Shown here in pieces: positions 26,323-35,450 of a stretch of DNA of 64,000 nucleotides. The position numbers and the translations under genes were made by a program. The notes beneath the pieces are model-generated. The model was given only the letters and a program-made list of their open reading frames with translations, had not been told where the DNA came from and ran no database searches. The first letter of the stretch is position 1; every line of letters starts with the position of its first letter. The stretch comes from JANRLF01 sp033762815 (lineage in GTDB: Bacteria; Bacteroidota; Bacteroidia; Chitinophagales; CAIOSU01): positions 124,001-188,000 of the forward strand of contig JANRLF010000007.1 of NCBI GenBank assembly GCA_033762815.1. Direction: 5' to 3'.

Positions 26323-26410
26323 CTTATACGGATTAAGTACAGCAGGCGTTATATGTGAAATACTCGCATAACAGATAACTCAATCTACCAAAGCGACTAA
26401 ATACTCTTTT

Positions 26411-27352
26411 ATGGCTACTAAACTCCTATTCATTGGCAGTCTTCTGTTTTTTATTGGTTGCAGTAACGGCGGTGCCCGCAAGTACGAAAGCGCCAGCAAC
26501 GAGCAAGGGTCAAGTATTGAAGCACCTGCACCCTCTACCATTAGTCTATCTCCAGCTGGCAATGCATCACCCACCGATTCAAGCACTATTCCTATCAGTT
26601 CATTAGCGGCCATCGAAAATCTAAATGATACGGTTCACCGCTTCATTAGGACGGCCGACATTAAGTGCAAGGTGAAAAATGTCATCCAAGCTACTTATAA
26701 AATTGAAGACATCACCCATAGTTTCAAAGGCTTTGTTACGCACACCCATTTGGCTAGTGAGATAGTTGGCACCGAACAGGCAAAATTGACGGAAGATTCA
26801 TCCATTATTTTGACCCACTTTGTAGTAGTAAATGATATCACCCTTAGAATACCCAATACCGAACTTGATGCGGCCCTAAAGGCCATAGCTCCGTTTATAG
26901 AATATATGGACTACCGCACTATTACGGCCGAAGACGTGGCATTGCAAATAAAGGCCAATAGGCAACGGATAAAAAGAATGGGTGAGTTTAACGTCAACAT
27001 CTCTGATGATGACAATGGCAATATTAGAACAAAATTGCAGGCGGAGGAGAGTGTGCTGGACAAAAAACTACAAGCCGATGAAGCTTACTTCGCTAACCTA
27101 TCCTTGGAAGATAAAATAAAGTACAGCACGGTAAAGATCCATCTCTATCAAAACAAAGAAGTGCGCAAAGAAATGATTGCTAATGAAAAGAGCATTGAAA
27201 CCTATAGACCCTCTTTCCTAAGCCAAATAGTAAATTCAATGCAGGTTGGTTTAGAAGTATTAAGGGGCATTGTGGTTATATTGGTTGGCGCATGGCCATT
27301 GTGGATTTTCCTTTTCGGAGCTTGGCTCTTATATAAGCGCTTCAAAGCATAG
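26411..27352 (+). CDS. DUF4349-domain lipoprotein with C-terminal membrane helix
   Basis: The 313-residue protein has a lipobox-like end to its signal (FFIGCSNGG, lipid Cys about 17) and then a Ser/Pro-rich linker. The DUF4349 domain starts near residue 78 at RFIRTADIKCKVKNV and includes a coiled-coil-prone stretch (about 175-215). A hydrophobic segment at about 285-308 (VILVGAWPLWIFLFGAWLLY) would anchor the C-terminus. The family is widespread in envelopes but its function is not known. A 9-base inverted repeat lies 90 bases upstream. Confidence 0.85.
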   Translation: MATKLLFIGSLLFFIGCSNGGARKYESASNEQGSSIEAPAPSTISLSPAGNASPTDSSTIPISSLAAIENLNDTVHRFIRTADIKCKVKNVIQATYKIEDITHSFKGFVTHTHLASEIVGTEQAKLTEDSSIILTHFVVVNDITLRIPNTELDAALKAIAPFIEYMDYRTITAEDVALQIKANRQRIKRMGEFNVNISDDDNGNIRTKLQAEESVLDKKLQADEAYFANLSLEDKIKYSTVKIHLYQNKEVRKEMIANEKSIETYRPSFLSQIVNSMQVGLEVLRGIVVILVGAWPLWIFLFGAWLLYKRFKA

Positions 27353-27437
27353 ACTTTCTTGGAGTTTCGACTTGTGATATTGAGCGGACGATATTATCTC
27401 GGCCTAAATTTTTAGCTTTGAGCATTAAAGAAACAAC

Positions 27438-28565
27438 ATGAAAATCCCTTTCAACAAACCTTTTTTGACTGGAAAAGAAACCCAATACATCAAACAGGTT
27501 GTAAAGGAAGGGAAAATATCTGGAGACGGTAGTTTCACCAAAAAATGCCATCAGTTTTTAGAGCATCGGTACGGTTTTAAGAAGTGCTTGCTTACTACTA
27601 GTTGTACCGATGCATTGGAAATGTGTGCAATATTGCTGAACATTCAACCTGGCGACGAGGTCATCATTCCATCATATACCTTCGTTTCAACAGCTAACGC
27701 ATTTGTATTGAGAGGGGCTAAAATTGTTTTTGCCGATTCAGGTTCCGAAAATCCCAATATCGATCCAGCAAAAATTGAACAGCTTATTAGTCCCAAAACC
27801 AAAGCAATTGTGGTAGTGCACTATGCTGGAATAGCTTGCGATATGGATCGTATTATGTCAATAGCCCAAAAGCATAAGTTGGTAGTGGTAGAGGATGCTG
27901 CCCAAGCCATCGATTCATTTTACCATGGAAAACCATTAGGTTCCATTGGCCAACTAGCCGCCTTTAGTTTTCATGAAACAAAAAATGTTATTTCTGGCGA
28001 GGGAGGAGCACTGGCCATTAACGATGAATCTTATACCAAACGAGCGGAAATCATTCGTGAAAAAGGCACCAACCGTTCAGCATTTTTCCGGGGCGAAGTA
28101 GACAAATACAATTGGGTGGATATTGGCTCTTCTTTTCTTCCATCCGAAATAATTGCTGCATTTCTCTTTGCCCAATTAGAAAATATAGAAATGATACAAA
28201 CAAAGCGTAAAAAGCTTTGGAACATTTATCACGACCTTTTTCAGCCCCTACCCAAAAAAGGGGTGCAACTGCCCCACATACCCGCCTATGCCAGCCTAAA
28301 TGCGCACATGTATTACTTGGTGTGTGCCGATATTGATGAACGGGATGCATTGATAAAGCATCTTAAAGACAATGGTATTTATGCAGTATTCCATTATCTA
28401 TCATTACATAAAAGCCCGTTTTACACCCAACACTACAATGCTGGGCCATTGCCTGAATCGGACAGATATACAGATTGTCTGGTACGTTTACCGCTATACT
28501 ACGAACTGAAAGAACAACAGACTAAATTTATTGCAAACAAAGTTTTGGAATTTTATGGGCAATAA
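27438..28565 (+). CDS. DegT/DnrJ/EryC1 sugar aminotransferase, WecE/RffA-like
   Basis: The 375-residue PLP enzyme closely resembles dTDP-4-amino-4,6-dideoxygalactose transaminase. PLP lysine is K182 in FSFHETKNVISGEGG, which matches the family position at 181; VEDAAQA holds the aspartate that contacts the pyridine nitrogen, and TSCTDALE the phosphate cup. WecE aminates dTDP-4-keto-6-deoxyglucose at C4 using glutamate, for enterobacterial common antigen-type or O-antigen glycans. No sugar-nucleotide genes surround it, but the downstream convergent polytopic protein could be a glycosyltransferase. TAGCTTTG (27413-27420) is a possible -7 element. Confidence 0.9.
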   Translation: MKIPFNKPFLTGKETQYIKQVVKEGKISGDGSFTKKCHQFLEHRYGFKKCLLTTSCTDALEMCAILLNIQPGDEVIIPSYTFVSTANAFVLRGAKIVFADSGSENPNIDPAKIEQLISPKTKAIVVVHYAGIACDMDRIMSIAQKHKLVVVEDAAQAIDSFYHGKPLGSIGQLAAFSFHETKNVISGEGGALAINDESYTKRAEIIREKGTNRSAFFRGEVDKYNWVDIGSSFLPSEIIAAFLFAQLENIEMIQTKRKKLWNIYHDLFQPLPKKGVQLPHIPAYASLNAHMYYLVCADIDERDALIKHLKDNGIYAVFHYLSLHKSPFYTQHYNAGPLPESDRYTDCLVRLPLYYELKEQQTKFIANKVLEFYGQ

Positions 28566-28568
28566 CGA

Positions 28569-30155
28569 TCACGGGTGCCTTGAAAACAATGTCATATCCC
28601 CGATTTCCTCCCGATTATAGTTGTTCATAAACCAAGACTGATTCATTAGATAAGCGTTCACCATTGCAGTGTCGGCAATAAGGACATATTGTGGCGCAGC
28701 AAATGACTCCTGCCAATAGTTTAGACCTGCCATTTCCTGATGGATACTGGCTAACTGTTGCTGGTATTTTGGATCTTTAGATAAAGTCAATTTGTCATTT
28801 TGGCCTAAAGAAATTGCTTTAATTCTGGCCTCTGGAAGATTCCCTGTAATTGCCAAGTACTTTTGCATAGAGATGCTCCACTCAAAGTTGAGTACTGGGT
28901 CCGCCAAAATCATAATTTTCTCCCCTCTTCCAAGCTGGATTTTGGAAAGCACTGTTTCCGCTAAGTGTGATTGATGCGCATAGGCAACCGCATTAGCATA
29001 AGCATTAACGCTATTTCTGTACCCAAACAAAATGAACGGCATAATAAAAAGTAGCTTAAGTACCGCATATCGTTGGGATGATTTAAATACCACATCGGAA
29101 AATACTAGCAGTAAAAAGCCAACCCCTAACATGAAAGGCAATTTATATCTTTCATACATGCCGGCTCCCTTATTATACAGTACGATTTGTGGCAGAACAA
29201 TCATTATTGCCAAAGTAAAGTGTACCCAATACCGTAAAACATATTCCTTAATACTCTTCCACCAGCTTTCTGGTAACGTTGAGGAAATTAATGCACTTGA
29301 AACAATTATGGCATAAATGGTAAGGCTAACCGCTGAGTCACTTATCATCTTTTTAGAAACACTAATAATGTTTGCCAACAAACTTGACTCTGCAGAAACC
29401 CCAACATACCCCATTTTGTCAGTACCAATCACAAACAGCAAAATGAAAATCTCTATCGCAAGCACGCTTCCCAGTACAAGGCCAAAGGGAACATGTTTCT
29501 TAAAAGACGTCCACAAATCCAATTGTTTATGCTCACTATAATACCAAATTTTCCATGATACCAGAGCTGGGATGATAATGATAAAACTCTCCTTAATCAT
29601 GGTATTAAGAATGGTAAGGAGCAGAAAAACAACCTCCCATCTATTCCAAAGCTTTTTAGCTCGTACTGACAAAACCATCGCAATTAAACTAAGGCCGAGC
29701 ACCAACATCCCTGGTAACTCCGCGCAAGCAACCCGAAAAAATATAGTGGCTTGATTGAACCAGCTTTCCGAACCAAAAAAAATGAAAAACACAAATATCA
29801 GTGCTGCAGGAACACTATATTTCAGTAATCGAGCAAAAACAAAAAAAGCAATGCAAGTACTTAAAGAAAGCAGGAAGTTATACATGGCATAGGCTTTCCA
29901 ATTATCCTGTAAAAGCAAAACCTTTATCGTTCGCATAAAAGAATATACCGGTAGGAAACGTACTTTGAGCCTACTGTTCATTTCACTTTTTAGAGCCGGG
30001 GCAAACCCTTTTTCCTGAATATTATGGTGAATTTCTAAATCATCATGCCCATCGATTATCTGAAAACCACCCGAAAAATTGCCAGAGAAAAGAAAGAAGC
30101 AGAAAAGGTATAATGCTATCCCTACAATGGCAAAAATATCTTCAAAGCGATTCAT
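28569..30155 (-). CDS. Polytopic membrane protein, possible GT-C-type glycosyltransferase
   Basis: From the ATG at 30155 the protein has 528 residues with about ten to twelve hydrophobic helices, then a soluble C-terminal domain of about 120 residues. An acidic loop after the first helix, IIDGHDDLEIHH, resembles the catalytic acidic loop of GT-C glycosyltransferases that use polyprenyl-phosphate sugars. This is a resemblance only. Earlier starts at ATG 30194 or TTG 30200 are possible, but the chosen one leads directly into the first helix. It is convergent with the WecE-like gene, three bases apart, which makes a cell-surface sugar role plausible. Confidence 0.7.
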   Translation of the reverse strand: MNRFEDIFAIVGIALYLFCFFLFSGNFSGGFQIIDGHDDLEIHHNIQEKGFAPALKSEMNSRLKVRFLPVYSFMRTIKVLLLQDNWKAYAMYNFLLSLSTCIAFFVFARLLKYSVPAALIFVFFIFFGSESWFNQATIFFRVACAELPGMLVLGLSLIAMVLSVRAKKLWNRWEVVFLLLTILNTMIKESFIIIIPALVSWKIWYYSEHKQLDLWTSFKKHVPFGLVLGSVLAIEIFILLFVIGTDKMGYVGVSAESSLLANIISVSKKMISDSAVSLTIYAIIVSSALISSTLPESWWKSIKEYVLRYWVHFTLAIMIVLPQIVLYNKGAGMYERYKLPFMLGVGFLLLVFSDVVFKSSQRYAVLKLLFIMPFILFGYRNSVNAYANAVAYAHQSHLAETVLSKIQLGRGEKIMILADPVLNFEWSISMQKYLAITGNLPEARIKAISLGQNDKLTLSKDPKYQQQLASIHQEMAGLNYWQESFAAPQYVLIADTAMVNAYLMNQSWFMNNYNREEIGDMTLFSRHP

Positions 30156-30225
30156 GCTTATTTTTTCACTAAAATATACAATTAGTGGGAACATGCTCAA
30201 GCCTGTTCTTTAAACATAATTGCAC

Positions 30226-30255
30226 TTGAAAGTTCGGCGATTCGGCTTATATTTG
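30226..30255 (+). promoter_or_regulatory. Promoter for tRNA-Met
   Basis: TTG (30226-30228), exactly 19 bases, then TATATTTG (30248-30255) matches the Bacteroidota consensus, 16 bases before the tRNA 5' end. This is the clearest promoter in the window. Confidence 0.75.
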
Positions 30256-30271
30256 CAGTCCATTTCAATTT

Positions 30272-30345
30272 GGCGAGGTAGCTCAGGCGGTTAGAGCGCA
30301 GGATTCATAACCCTGAGGTCGAGGGTTCAACTCCCTCCCTCGCTA
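30272..30345 (+). tRNA. tRNA-Met (CAT anticodon), elongator-like
   Basis: The 74-base sequence folds as a cloverleaf. The acceptor stem pairs 30272-30278 with 30338-30344 (first pair G-T wobble), with discriminator A at 30345. The D stem is GCTC/GAGC, the T stem GAGGG/CCCTC with loop TTCAACT. The anticodon CAT is at 30306-30308 in loop TTCATAA. The anticodon stem 30299-30303 and 30311-30315 has an A-C mismatch at its base next to the loop. CCA is not encoded. It lacks the three G-C pairs of initiator tRNA, so elongator Met is likeliest; a lysidine-type Ile tRNA is the alternative. Confidence 0.95.
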
Positions 30346-30348
30346 CGT

Positions 30349-30384
30349 AAGAAGCCCTTGTAGCTATGCTAACAAGGGCTTCTT
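30349..30384 (+). terminator. Hairpin terminator after tRNA-Met
   Basis: A perfect 13-base stem (30349-30361 with 30372-30384) closes a 10-base loop, starting three bases after the tRNA 3' end. The following bases are only moderately T-rich, so release may depend on the strong stem; it may also serve the convergent gene that ends at 30404. Confidence 0.7.
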
Positions 30385-30403
30385 ATTAAAAAGATATTGA
30401 TAC

Positions 30404-30892
30404 TTACTTCGGCTCCATATCCTCATAATAACTTCTTAACTCTTCGGCCCTTTTCTTTACAATTTCTCTGTATCGGCCGGCATTTACAGCTCGCCACATG
30501 GTACCTTCCATATCGGTATAAAACTGGCTGCTAAACTTTTGCTCAGCATCGCGATATGCTAGCCAATTCCGCTGTGATTGTCTTAACAACTCCTTGGCTT
30601 CGGGCGAAAGAACGCCCATCAACAATTTATAATACTTGTTGAGCTCTAAGTCCCATGCTTGGGCGGCAACACATTCGCATTCGCACATGCCTGCTGTACT
30701 TTCACTACTATCAAGGCATGCTTCAAGCTGTATTTCTATTGGATGTTTTCCACTTTGCGGAAATACATTACTGGAACAGCAAATGGCACACACAAGCAAA
30801 GCAATCCTCCAAATGGCTTGTGCGGAATAGAAGAATCCAAATTTGGAACAGTTTGGCTCCAAAATTGTCTTCAAACTATAAACTATAGGCAT
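30404..30892 (-). CDS. LprI-like lysozyme-inhibitor family (DUF1311) protein
   Basis: The mature part matches DUF1311: cysteine-bearing helix HPIEIQLEACLDSSES, MCECECVAAQAW, LNKYYKLLMGVLSP, then QRNWLAYRDAEQKF. Family members such as LprI bind lysozyme or are periplasmic proteins of unknown role. The N-terminus is unclear: a good signal core (WRIALLVCAICCSSNVFPQSG) has no ATG directly before it. I use the ATG at 30892, which gives 162 residues with a long basic n-region; another ATG lies at 30916. The 30892 start overlaps the divergent ATG at 30891 as CATG. Confidence 0.8.
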   Translation of the reverse strand: MPIVYSLKTILEPNCSKFGFFYSAQAIWRIALLVCAICCSSNVFPQSGKHPIEIQLEACLDSSESTAGMCECECVAAQAWDLELNKYYKLLMGVLSPEAKELLRQSQRNWLAYRDAEQKFSSQFYTDMEGTMWRAVNAGRYREIVKKRAEELRSYYEDMEPK

Positions 30893-31097
30893 GAAAGACA
30901 TTCGTTTTCCCATCATATTTGTAACTGCTGTGTGGCTGTTTTATCAAATTACGGCAATAGTCCAGTTGTCGTTCCAATTGACATTCGGTTTATTTATTGT
31001 ACTTCCCTTGTTGCTCATTTGGATGGTGATAAGGATACTAAAAGATGGCAAACCAAGCACCCGCACCTTCGATGAAAAATTTTACGAAGATGTGTAG
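30891..31097 (+). CDS. Small two-helix membrane protein, function unknown
   Basis: The 68-residue product has two hydrophobic helices (about 7-26 and 30-50) and a polar C-terminal tail TFDEKFYEDV. Its compact layout and acidic end recall small conserved Bacteroidota membrane proteins, though I know no function. The start codon shares bases with the start of the divergent LprI-like gene, so expression of the two may be linked. It ends eight bases from the convergent penicillin acylase gene. Confidence 0.65.
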   Translation: MKDIRFPIIFVTAVWLFYQITAIVQLSFQLTFGLFIVLPLLLIWMVIRILKDGKPSTRTFDEKFYEDV

Positions 31098-31105
31098 CGT
31101 AAGCG

Positions 31106-33202
31106 TTACCAAGTGCCTTTCTGTGGCTGATAAACTCTTTCCGCCTCTTTCAAAATCTGTTGCCAGTCCATGGTCATGGTTTTGGTTTGTTGCTTGCTAA
31201 ACAACCGCATCTGGTCATTGTAATGTGGGCTATCCGGTCTTGCGGAACTACCATATACTGAAAGTGTCTCAATACGGATGGGGCCTTTCGGGCCATACTC
31301 AACCAACATGGTATAAGTGTCGCCTACATAACCATAATAGCGGCCGGTTTCTTTATCCTGCTTGCTGTAGTTTGCCGCCAAAGCATCGGGAAAACCTGGC
31401 ATGGGCAGGTCGAGAGAACCACGGCGCACCCGTTGCAATTGGCTGATAGGAACGTTCGTACTACCAAAATGCGCCATTAAATGATTATAGGTATATTGTA
31501 GGGCTTCTTCCATCAGCTCCTTTTCAATCACGATGCTCCCAAGGAAACTGTTGTCATCATAATCTTTTTTGTCAAAAATGTAAGCTATGGTGACCATAAA
31601 TAATGTCGCTTCGGTGCTTTCAGGAGCGGCTTTACGGTCCCAGTTTATCATACGTTTTCTTAGTTCCTCCAACTCGGGCTTTGAGCAACTGATGTCCAAT
31701 TGTTTCAGCACCGAAACAATGAATTCGCTTCCCGCAGGGTAACTGATATCGAATTTGATGGACTTCATTTCATCGAAAGAAACCTTATCATGTTCATTCA
31801 TTAGCTCCTTGAACCGGGTTGAGCGGTTGTTGTTTCCGGTGCGGAAACCCATATTGGGAGAAAACTTTCCAAAAGGGATGTTCTCTTCCTTGCAGGTGGC
31901 GTCATATGGGGTGTTATTGGTATTGTAAACCCATCCACAACCGGGGTTGTGCACGCTAGGAAGCGAATCTGTCGGGTACCAGGTGGTCCATAGGTATAGA
32001 CTGGTGTCCCCACGCACCGGCTGTTCCCAGTTCAGGTTGTTGTTTCGCTGCGGTATCATCCCGTCATCGATATAAGAGATATTGCCTACTTTATCAGCGT
32101 ATATCAAGTTGAAGCGGATAATGGAGTTCATCTTTACCGCAGTCATAAATTCTTCCTTGTTGGCGGCTTTGCCCATTCTGTACCATTGTTCAGCGGCTTT
32201 TATATCCATATTGGCCGCAACGCGAATAGAGTAAAATTCTCCGTTTTTAGATTTAAAAGTGGGGCCAAACTTGCTCCAATACAGCTTCTTCCCCACAGGT
32301 ATACGAGGTAGCCATTTTTTCAATTTAACCCTCAGCTTGGCTTTCCCGGTTTGCAGGTCTTCCCATTTTCCATCGAACCAATATTGGTTTTTCTTGTCTG
32401 GGTTCATTTTTAAGCGGTACACGTCCGTCAGTTTCAGTCCGTTCCAGGTATGCGCCCATCCCAAGTTTTGGTTAGTACCTAAAAATATGGTGACCCCACC
32501 TGGGAACAAAGCACCTAACAAATCAAGCCCTTCATCACTTTTTAGATGCGCTTCATACCAGGAAAATAGCCCCTCGAAAGCTACATGGGGATTAACGCAA
32601 AGCATAGTATTGCCGCTTTCGCTTTTAGGCGCGCTGAGGGCAAATGCATTGGAGCCTTTTGTGACCATTTGGTCAAACTTGCCCTTGATGATTTTTTCTA
32701 TTGGCTTATGGGCATAAGAGATAAGCACCATTTGCAACACGTATCCTTGAATTAGGTCTTTACCGCAAACAGGAAAAGCCTTTGGGATTCGTACCTCTTT
32801 CTTATGGGTGGCAGCATAAGCATTAAGGCCAGCGGCATATCCGTCCAAGTAGAGTTTAAACTCTGGTGATATGTCTGTTTCGTATTTGCTGTCCACTAAT
32901 GCCTTAATGCCCATAGCGTGTACAAAAAAATCGGTTATGGCACCATCTTTACCATTTGCCAATCCATTGAGGCCCTTGGTCATCAATAGAGCTTCTTCAA
33001 TGGTTTTAAAGTCATCTTCGCTATGTGCCCAAGCAAGGCCATAAGCTACGTCGGCATCTGTTTGGCCATAAATGTGGGGTACCCCGTATTTGTCACGAGC
33101 TATCGTTACATGGGCTGCATAGTCTCTTGGGTTTTGTGCAGTGGCTATATAACAAAAGCAGCAATAAACAAAGACAAGGTAGAAACGCTTTGTGACATTC
33201 AT
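31106..33202 (-). CDS. Penicillin acylase family N-terminal-serine amidohydrolase, secreted
   Basis: The 698-residue proenzyme has a signal peptide (1-22, ending IATAQ). The Ntn nucleophile is S184 in KGSNAFAL, where self-cleavage after G183 separates the alpha and beta chains. DKYGVPHIYGQTDADVAYGLAWAHSEDDF is the usual N-terminal block, read in parts (from about residue 37). The family hydrolyses amide bonds of N-acyl compounds such as acyl-homoserine lactones, penicillins or acylated lipids. A periplasmic role in degrading signals or recycling acyl amides is possible; the substrate is unknown. The ATG at 33202 gives a clean signal peptide. Confidence 0.92.
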   Translation of the reverse strand: MNVTKRFYLVFVYCCFCYIATAQNPRDYAAHVTIARDKYGVPHIYGQTDADVAYGLAWAHSEDDFKTIEEALLMTKGLNGLANGKDGAITDFFVHAMGIKALVDSKYETDISPEFKLYLDGYAAGLNAYAATHKKEVRIPKAFPVCGKDLIQGYVLQMVLISYAHKPIEKIIKGKFDQMVTKGSNAFALSAPKSESGNTMLCVNPHVAFEGLFSWYEAHLKSDEGLDLLGALFPGGVTIFLGTNQNLGWAHTWNGLKLTDVYRLKMNPDKKNQYWFDGKWEDLQTGKAKLRVKLKKWLPRIPVGKKLYWSKFGPTFKSKNGEFYSIRVAANMDIKAAEQWYRMGKAANKEEFMTAVKMNSIIRFNLIYADKVGNISYIDDGMIPQRNNNLNWEQPVRGDTSLYLWTTWYPTDSLPSVHNPGCGWVYNTNNTPYDATCKEENIPFGKFSPNMGFRTGNNNRSTRFKELMNEHDKVSFDEMKSIKFDISYPAGSEFIVSVLKQLDISCSKPELEELRKRMINWDRKAAPESTEATLFMVTIAYIFDKKDYDDNSFLGSIVIEKELMEEALQYTYNHLMAHFGSTNVPISQLQRVRRGSLDLPMPGFPDALAANYSKQDKETGRYYGYVGDTYTMLVEYGPKGPIRIETLSVYGSSARPDSPHYNDQMRLFSKQQTKTMTMDWQQILKEAERVYQPQKGTW

Positions 33203-33440
33203 TATTTATACAGTTCTTAAAAACCAGTGAAGCAATGAAGTTATTGATTACCTGCTGAAATGCACAAGAAGTACCATACAAATAACAGTTTTTTCATTTC
33301 AAGCGTTAATGACAGTAGTTAACCAAGTTTTGAAAAATAACTAGTTAACTCCATACTATAGTAATATTGCTTTTTTTTCCTCTTGCCATTACAAGGCAAG
33401 CAACAGTTTACTACTTTTATGCGCTCTATATTTGAGTGAT

Positions 33441-35441
33441 ATGAACCATATCCGTAAGATACTGATTGCCAACCGGGGGGAAATTGCCATACGCATCATG
33501 CGCACTTGTCGTGAGATGGGCATACCCACGGTTGCGGTATTTTCTGATGCCGATAGAGGGGCTTTATTCGTGAAAACAGCGGATGAAGCAGTAGCTATTG
33601 GTGGCTACAATCCATCGGAATCATACTTGGATCAGGAAAAGATTATTCAAGCGGCATTGAGAATTGGTGCTGATGCCATTCACCCTGGTTACGGTTTTTT
33701 GTCAGAGAATGCCACCTTTGCTTTGCGTTGCCAAATTGAGGGGCTTACATTCATTGGCCCATCACCAACTGCCATCGAGGCGATGGGCGATAAGAAGAAC
33801 GCCAAACAATTGGTAGCAAAATTTGAGGTGCCAACCGTTCCAGGATATGATGGTAACGACCAATCGCTAGACGCCCTAAAATACCATGCCAGCGAGGTAG
33901 GTTATCCATTGTTGTTAAAAGCCTCAGCCGGCGGCGGCGGCAAAGGCATGCGTATAGTACGTGATGGGCGCAACTTGGAAAAGGAAATTGAAGCCGCAAA
34001 ACGAGAAGCATTATCGGCCTTTGGCGACGATACACTATTGATTGAAAGATATTTTGAAGGAGCCAGGCATATCGAGTTCCAGATATTTGGCGACAAGCAT
34101 GGCAATACCATTCATTTGTTTGAGCGGGAATGCAGTATACAACGTCGGTACCAAAAAATCATAGAAGAAAGTCCATCACCCGCCTTGGATGACGATTTGC
34201 GCAATCGTATGGCTCAGGCCGCGCTAAATGTAGCTCGTACGGTGAACTATGACAATGCAGGCACCGTAGAATTTATCCTTGATAAAGACCGCAACTTTTA
34301 TTTTCTGGAAGTAAACACCCGTTTGCAGGTAGAACACCCAGTAACGGAAGCCATTACAGGGTTGGATTTGGTTAAAATGCAAATTGATGTGGCACGGGGT
34401 TTACCTTTATCCATTACGCAGGATGAGTTGGAAGTAGAGGGGCATTCCATTGAGTGTAGATTGTATGCCGAAGACCCCTATAATAACTATTTGCCGGTTT
34501 CGGGCAGGGTTATCCGTTTTCTAACAGTGGAGAATGAAGCAATGCGCTTTGATGCGGGCATTGAGAATGGTTCCCTAATTGACGTGTTTTATGACCCAAT
34601 GATCGCCAAAGTGATCAGCATTGGAGAAAACAGGGAAGACGCCATCAATTCATTGATATATGCCCTGCGCAAAACCGTACTGATGGGTTTGAATACCAAT
34701 AAGCAGTTTTTGGTCTCGGTATTAGACCATGAAGAGTTTAGGCAGGGAAAGTTCGATACCCAGTTCTTGGCACGCCATCCTGAATTGCATATTCACGCCG
34801 GGCTTAGCTCCAATGCTTTAGATGAAATGGCTATAGCGGCCACAATAATGCGATGGGTTCATCGCCAAGAAGAGCAATCCATGTTACGCCAAGTACCCAG
34901 CGGCTGGCGCAATAATTTTTATCAATATCAATTTGAAAACTACCAGTACCAAGATCAACACCTGAAGGTAACTTATCGCTACGACAGGGGCTTGTTCAAT
35001 ATAATGATTGCCGATAGGCAGTACGAGGCTTATATAGTGCTGCAAGATGAAGAAGTGTTGTCCATTGAAATTAACGGTATCAGGAGGTATTACTATGTAG
35101 TGGAAGATATGGAAACTATGTACGTTCATAGTGATATGCTTGGCGATGTGGCTTTGAAGGTGATACCTAGATTCCCGGAGTCTGTTGCCGAAAGTATAAA
35201 GGGTGCTTACACTGCCCCTATGCCCGGGCAAGTTGTGAAAGTATTGGTGCAGCCAGGCGACCAAGTGAAGGCGGGTGATGGACTATTGGTGTTGATTAGT
35301 ATGAAAATGGAAAATACCATTGAGGCCTTTGAAGAAGGTGTGGTAGAAGAGGTATATGTAGAAGAAGCCGGTTTCGTGGAGGCAGATAGCCTATTGCTTA
35401 AAATTTCCCCTATTACAGAAGAAGCAGCAGCCAATCATTAG
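33441..35441 (+). CDS. Biotin-dependent acyl-CoA carboxylase alpha chain (biotin carboxylase + BCCP)
   Basis: The 666-residue protein joins a biotin carboxylase (about 1-450; ATP-grasp loop KASAGGGGKGMRIV, RECSIQRRYQK, EVNTRLQVEHPVTE) to a C-terminal biotinyl domain with biotin lysine K622 in LISMKMENT. This layout is typical of 3-methylcrotonyl-, geranyl- or propionyl-CoA carboxylase alpha chains. The next gene is a crotonase nine bases later, which favours leucine breakdown (methylcrotonyl-CoA to methylglutaconyl-CoA), but the carboxyltransferase beta chain is not in the window. Start is ATG 33441 rather than the TTG three codons earlier. A TATATTTG octamer (33427-33434) lies six bases before it. 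Confidence 0.93.
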   Translation: MNHIRKILIANRGEIAIRIMRTCREMGIPTVAVFSDADRGALFVKTADEAVAIGGYNPSESYLDQEKIIQAALRIGADAIHPGYGFLSENATFALRCQIEGLTFIGPSPTAIEAMGDKKNAKQLVAKFEVPTVPGYDGNDQSLDALKYHASEVGYPLLLKASAGGGGKGMRIVRDGRNLEKEIEAAKREALSAFGDDTLLIERYFEGARHIEFQIFGDKHGNTIHLFERECSIQRRYQKIIEESPSPALDDDLRNRMAQAALNVARTVNYDNAGTVEFILDKDRNFYFLEVNTRLQVEHPVTEAITGLDLVKMQIDVARGLPLSITQDELEVEGHSIECRLYAEDPYNNYLPVSGRVIRFLTVENEAMRFDAGIENGSLIDVFYDPMIAKVISIGENREDAINSLIYALRKTVLMGLNTNKQFLVSVLDHEEFRQGKFDTQFLARHPELHIHAGLSSNALDEMAIAATIMRWVHRQEEQSMLRQVPSGWRNNFYQYQFENYQYQDQHLKVTYRYDRGLFNIMIADRQYEAYIVLQDEEVLSIEINGIRRYYYVVEDMETMYVHSDMLGDVALKVIPRFPESVAESIKGAYTAPMPGQVVKVLVQPGDQVKAGDGLLVLISMKMENTIEAFEEGVVEEVYVEEAGFVEADSLLLKISPITEEAAANH

Positions 35442-35450
35442 TGTCGTATT

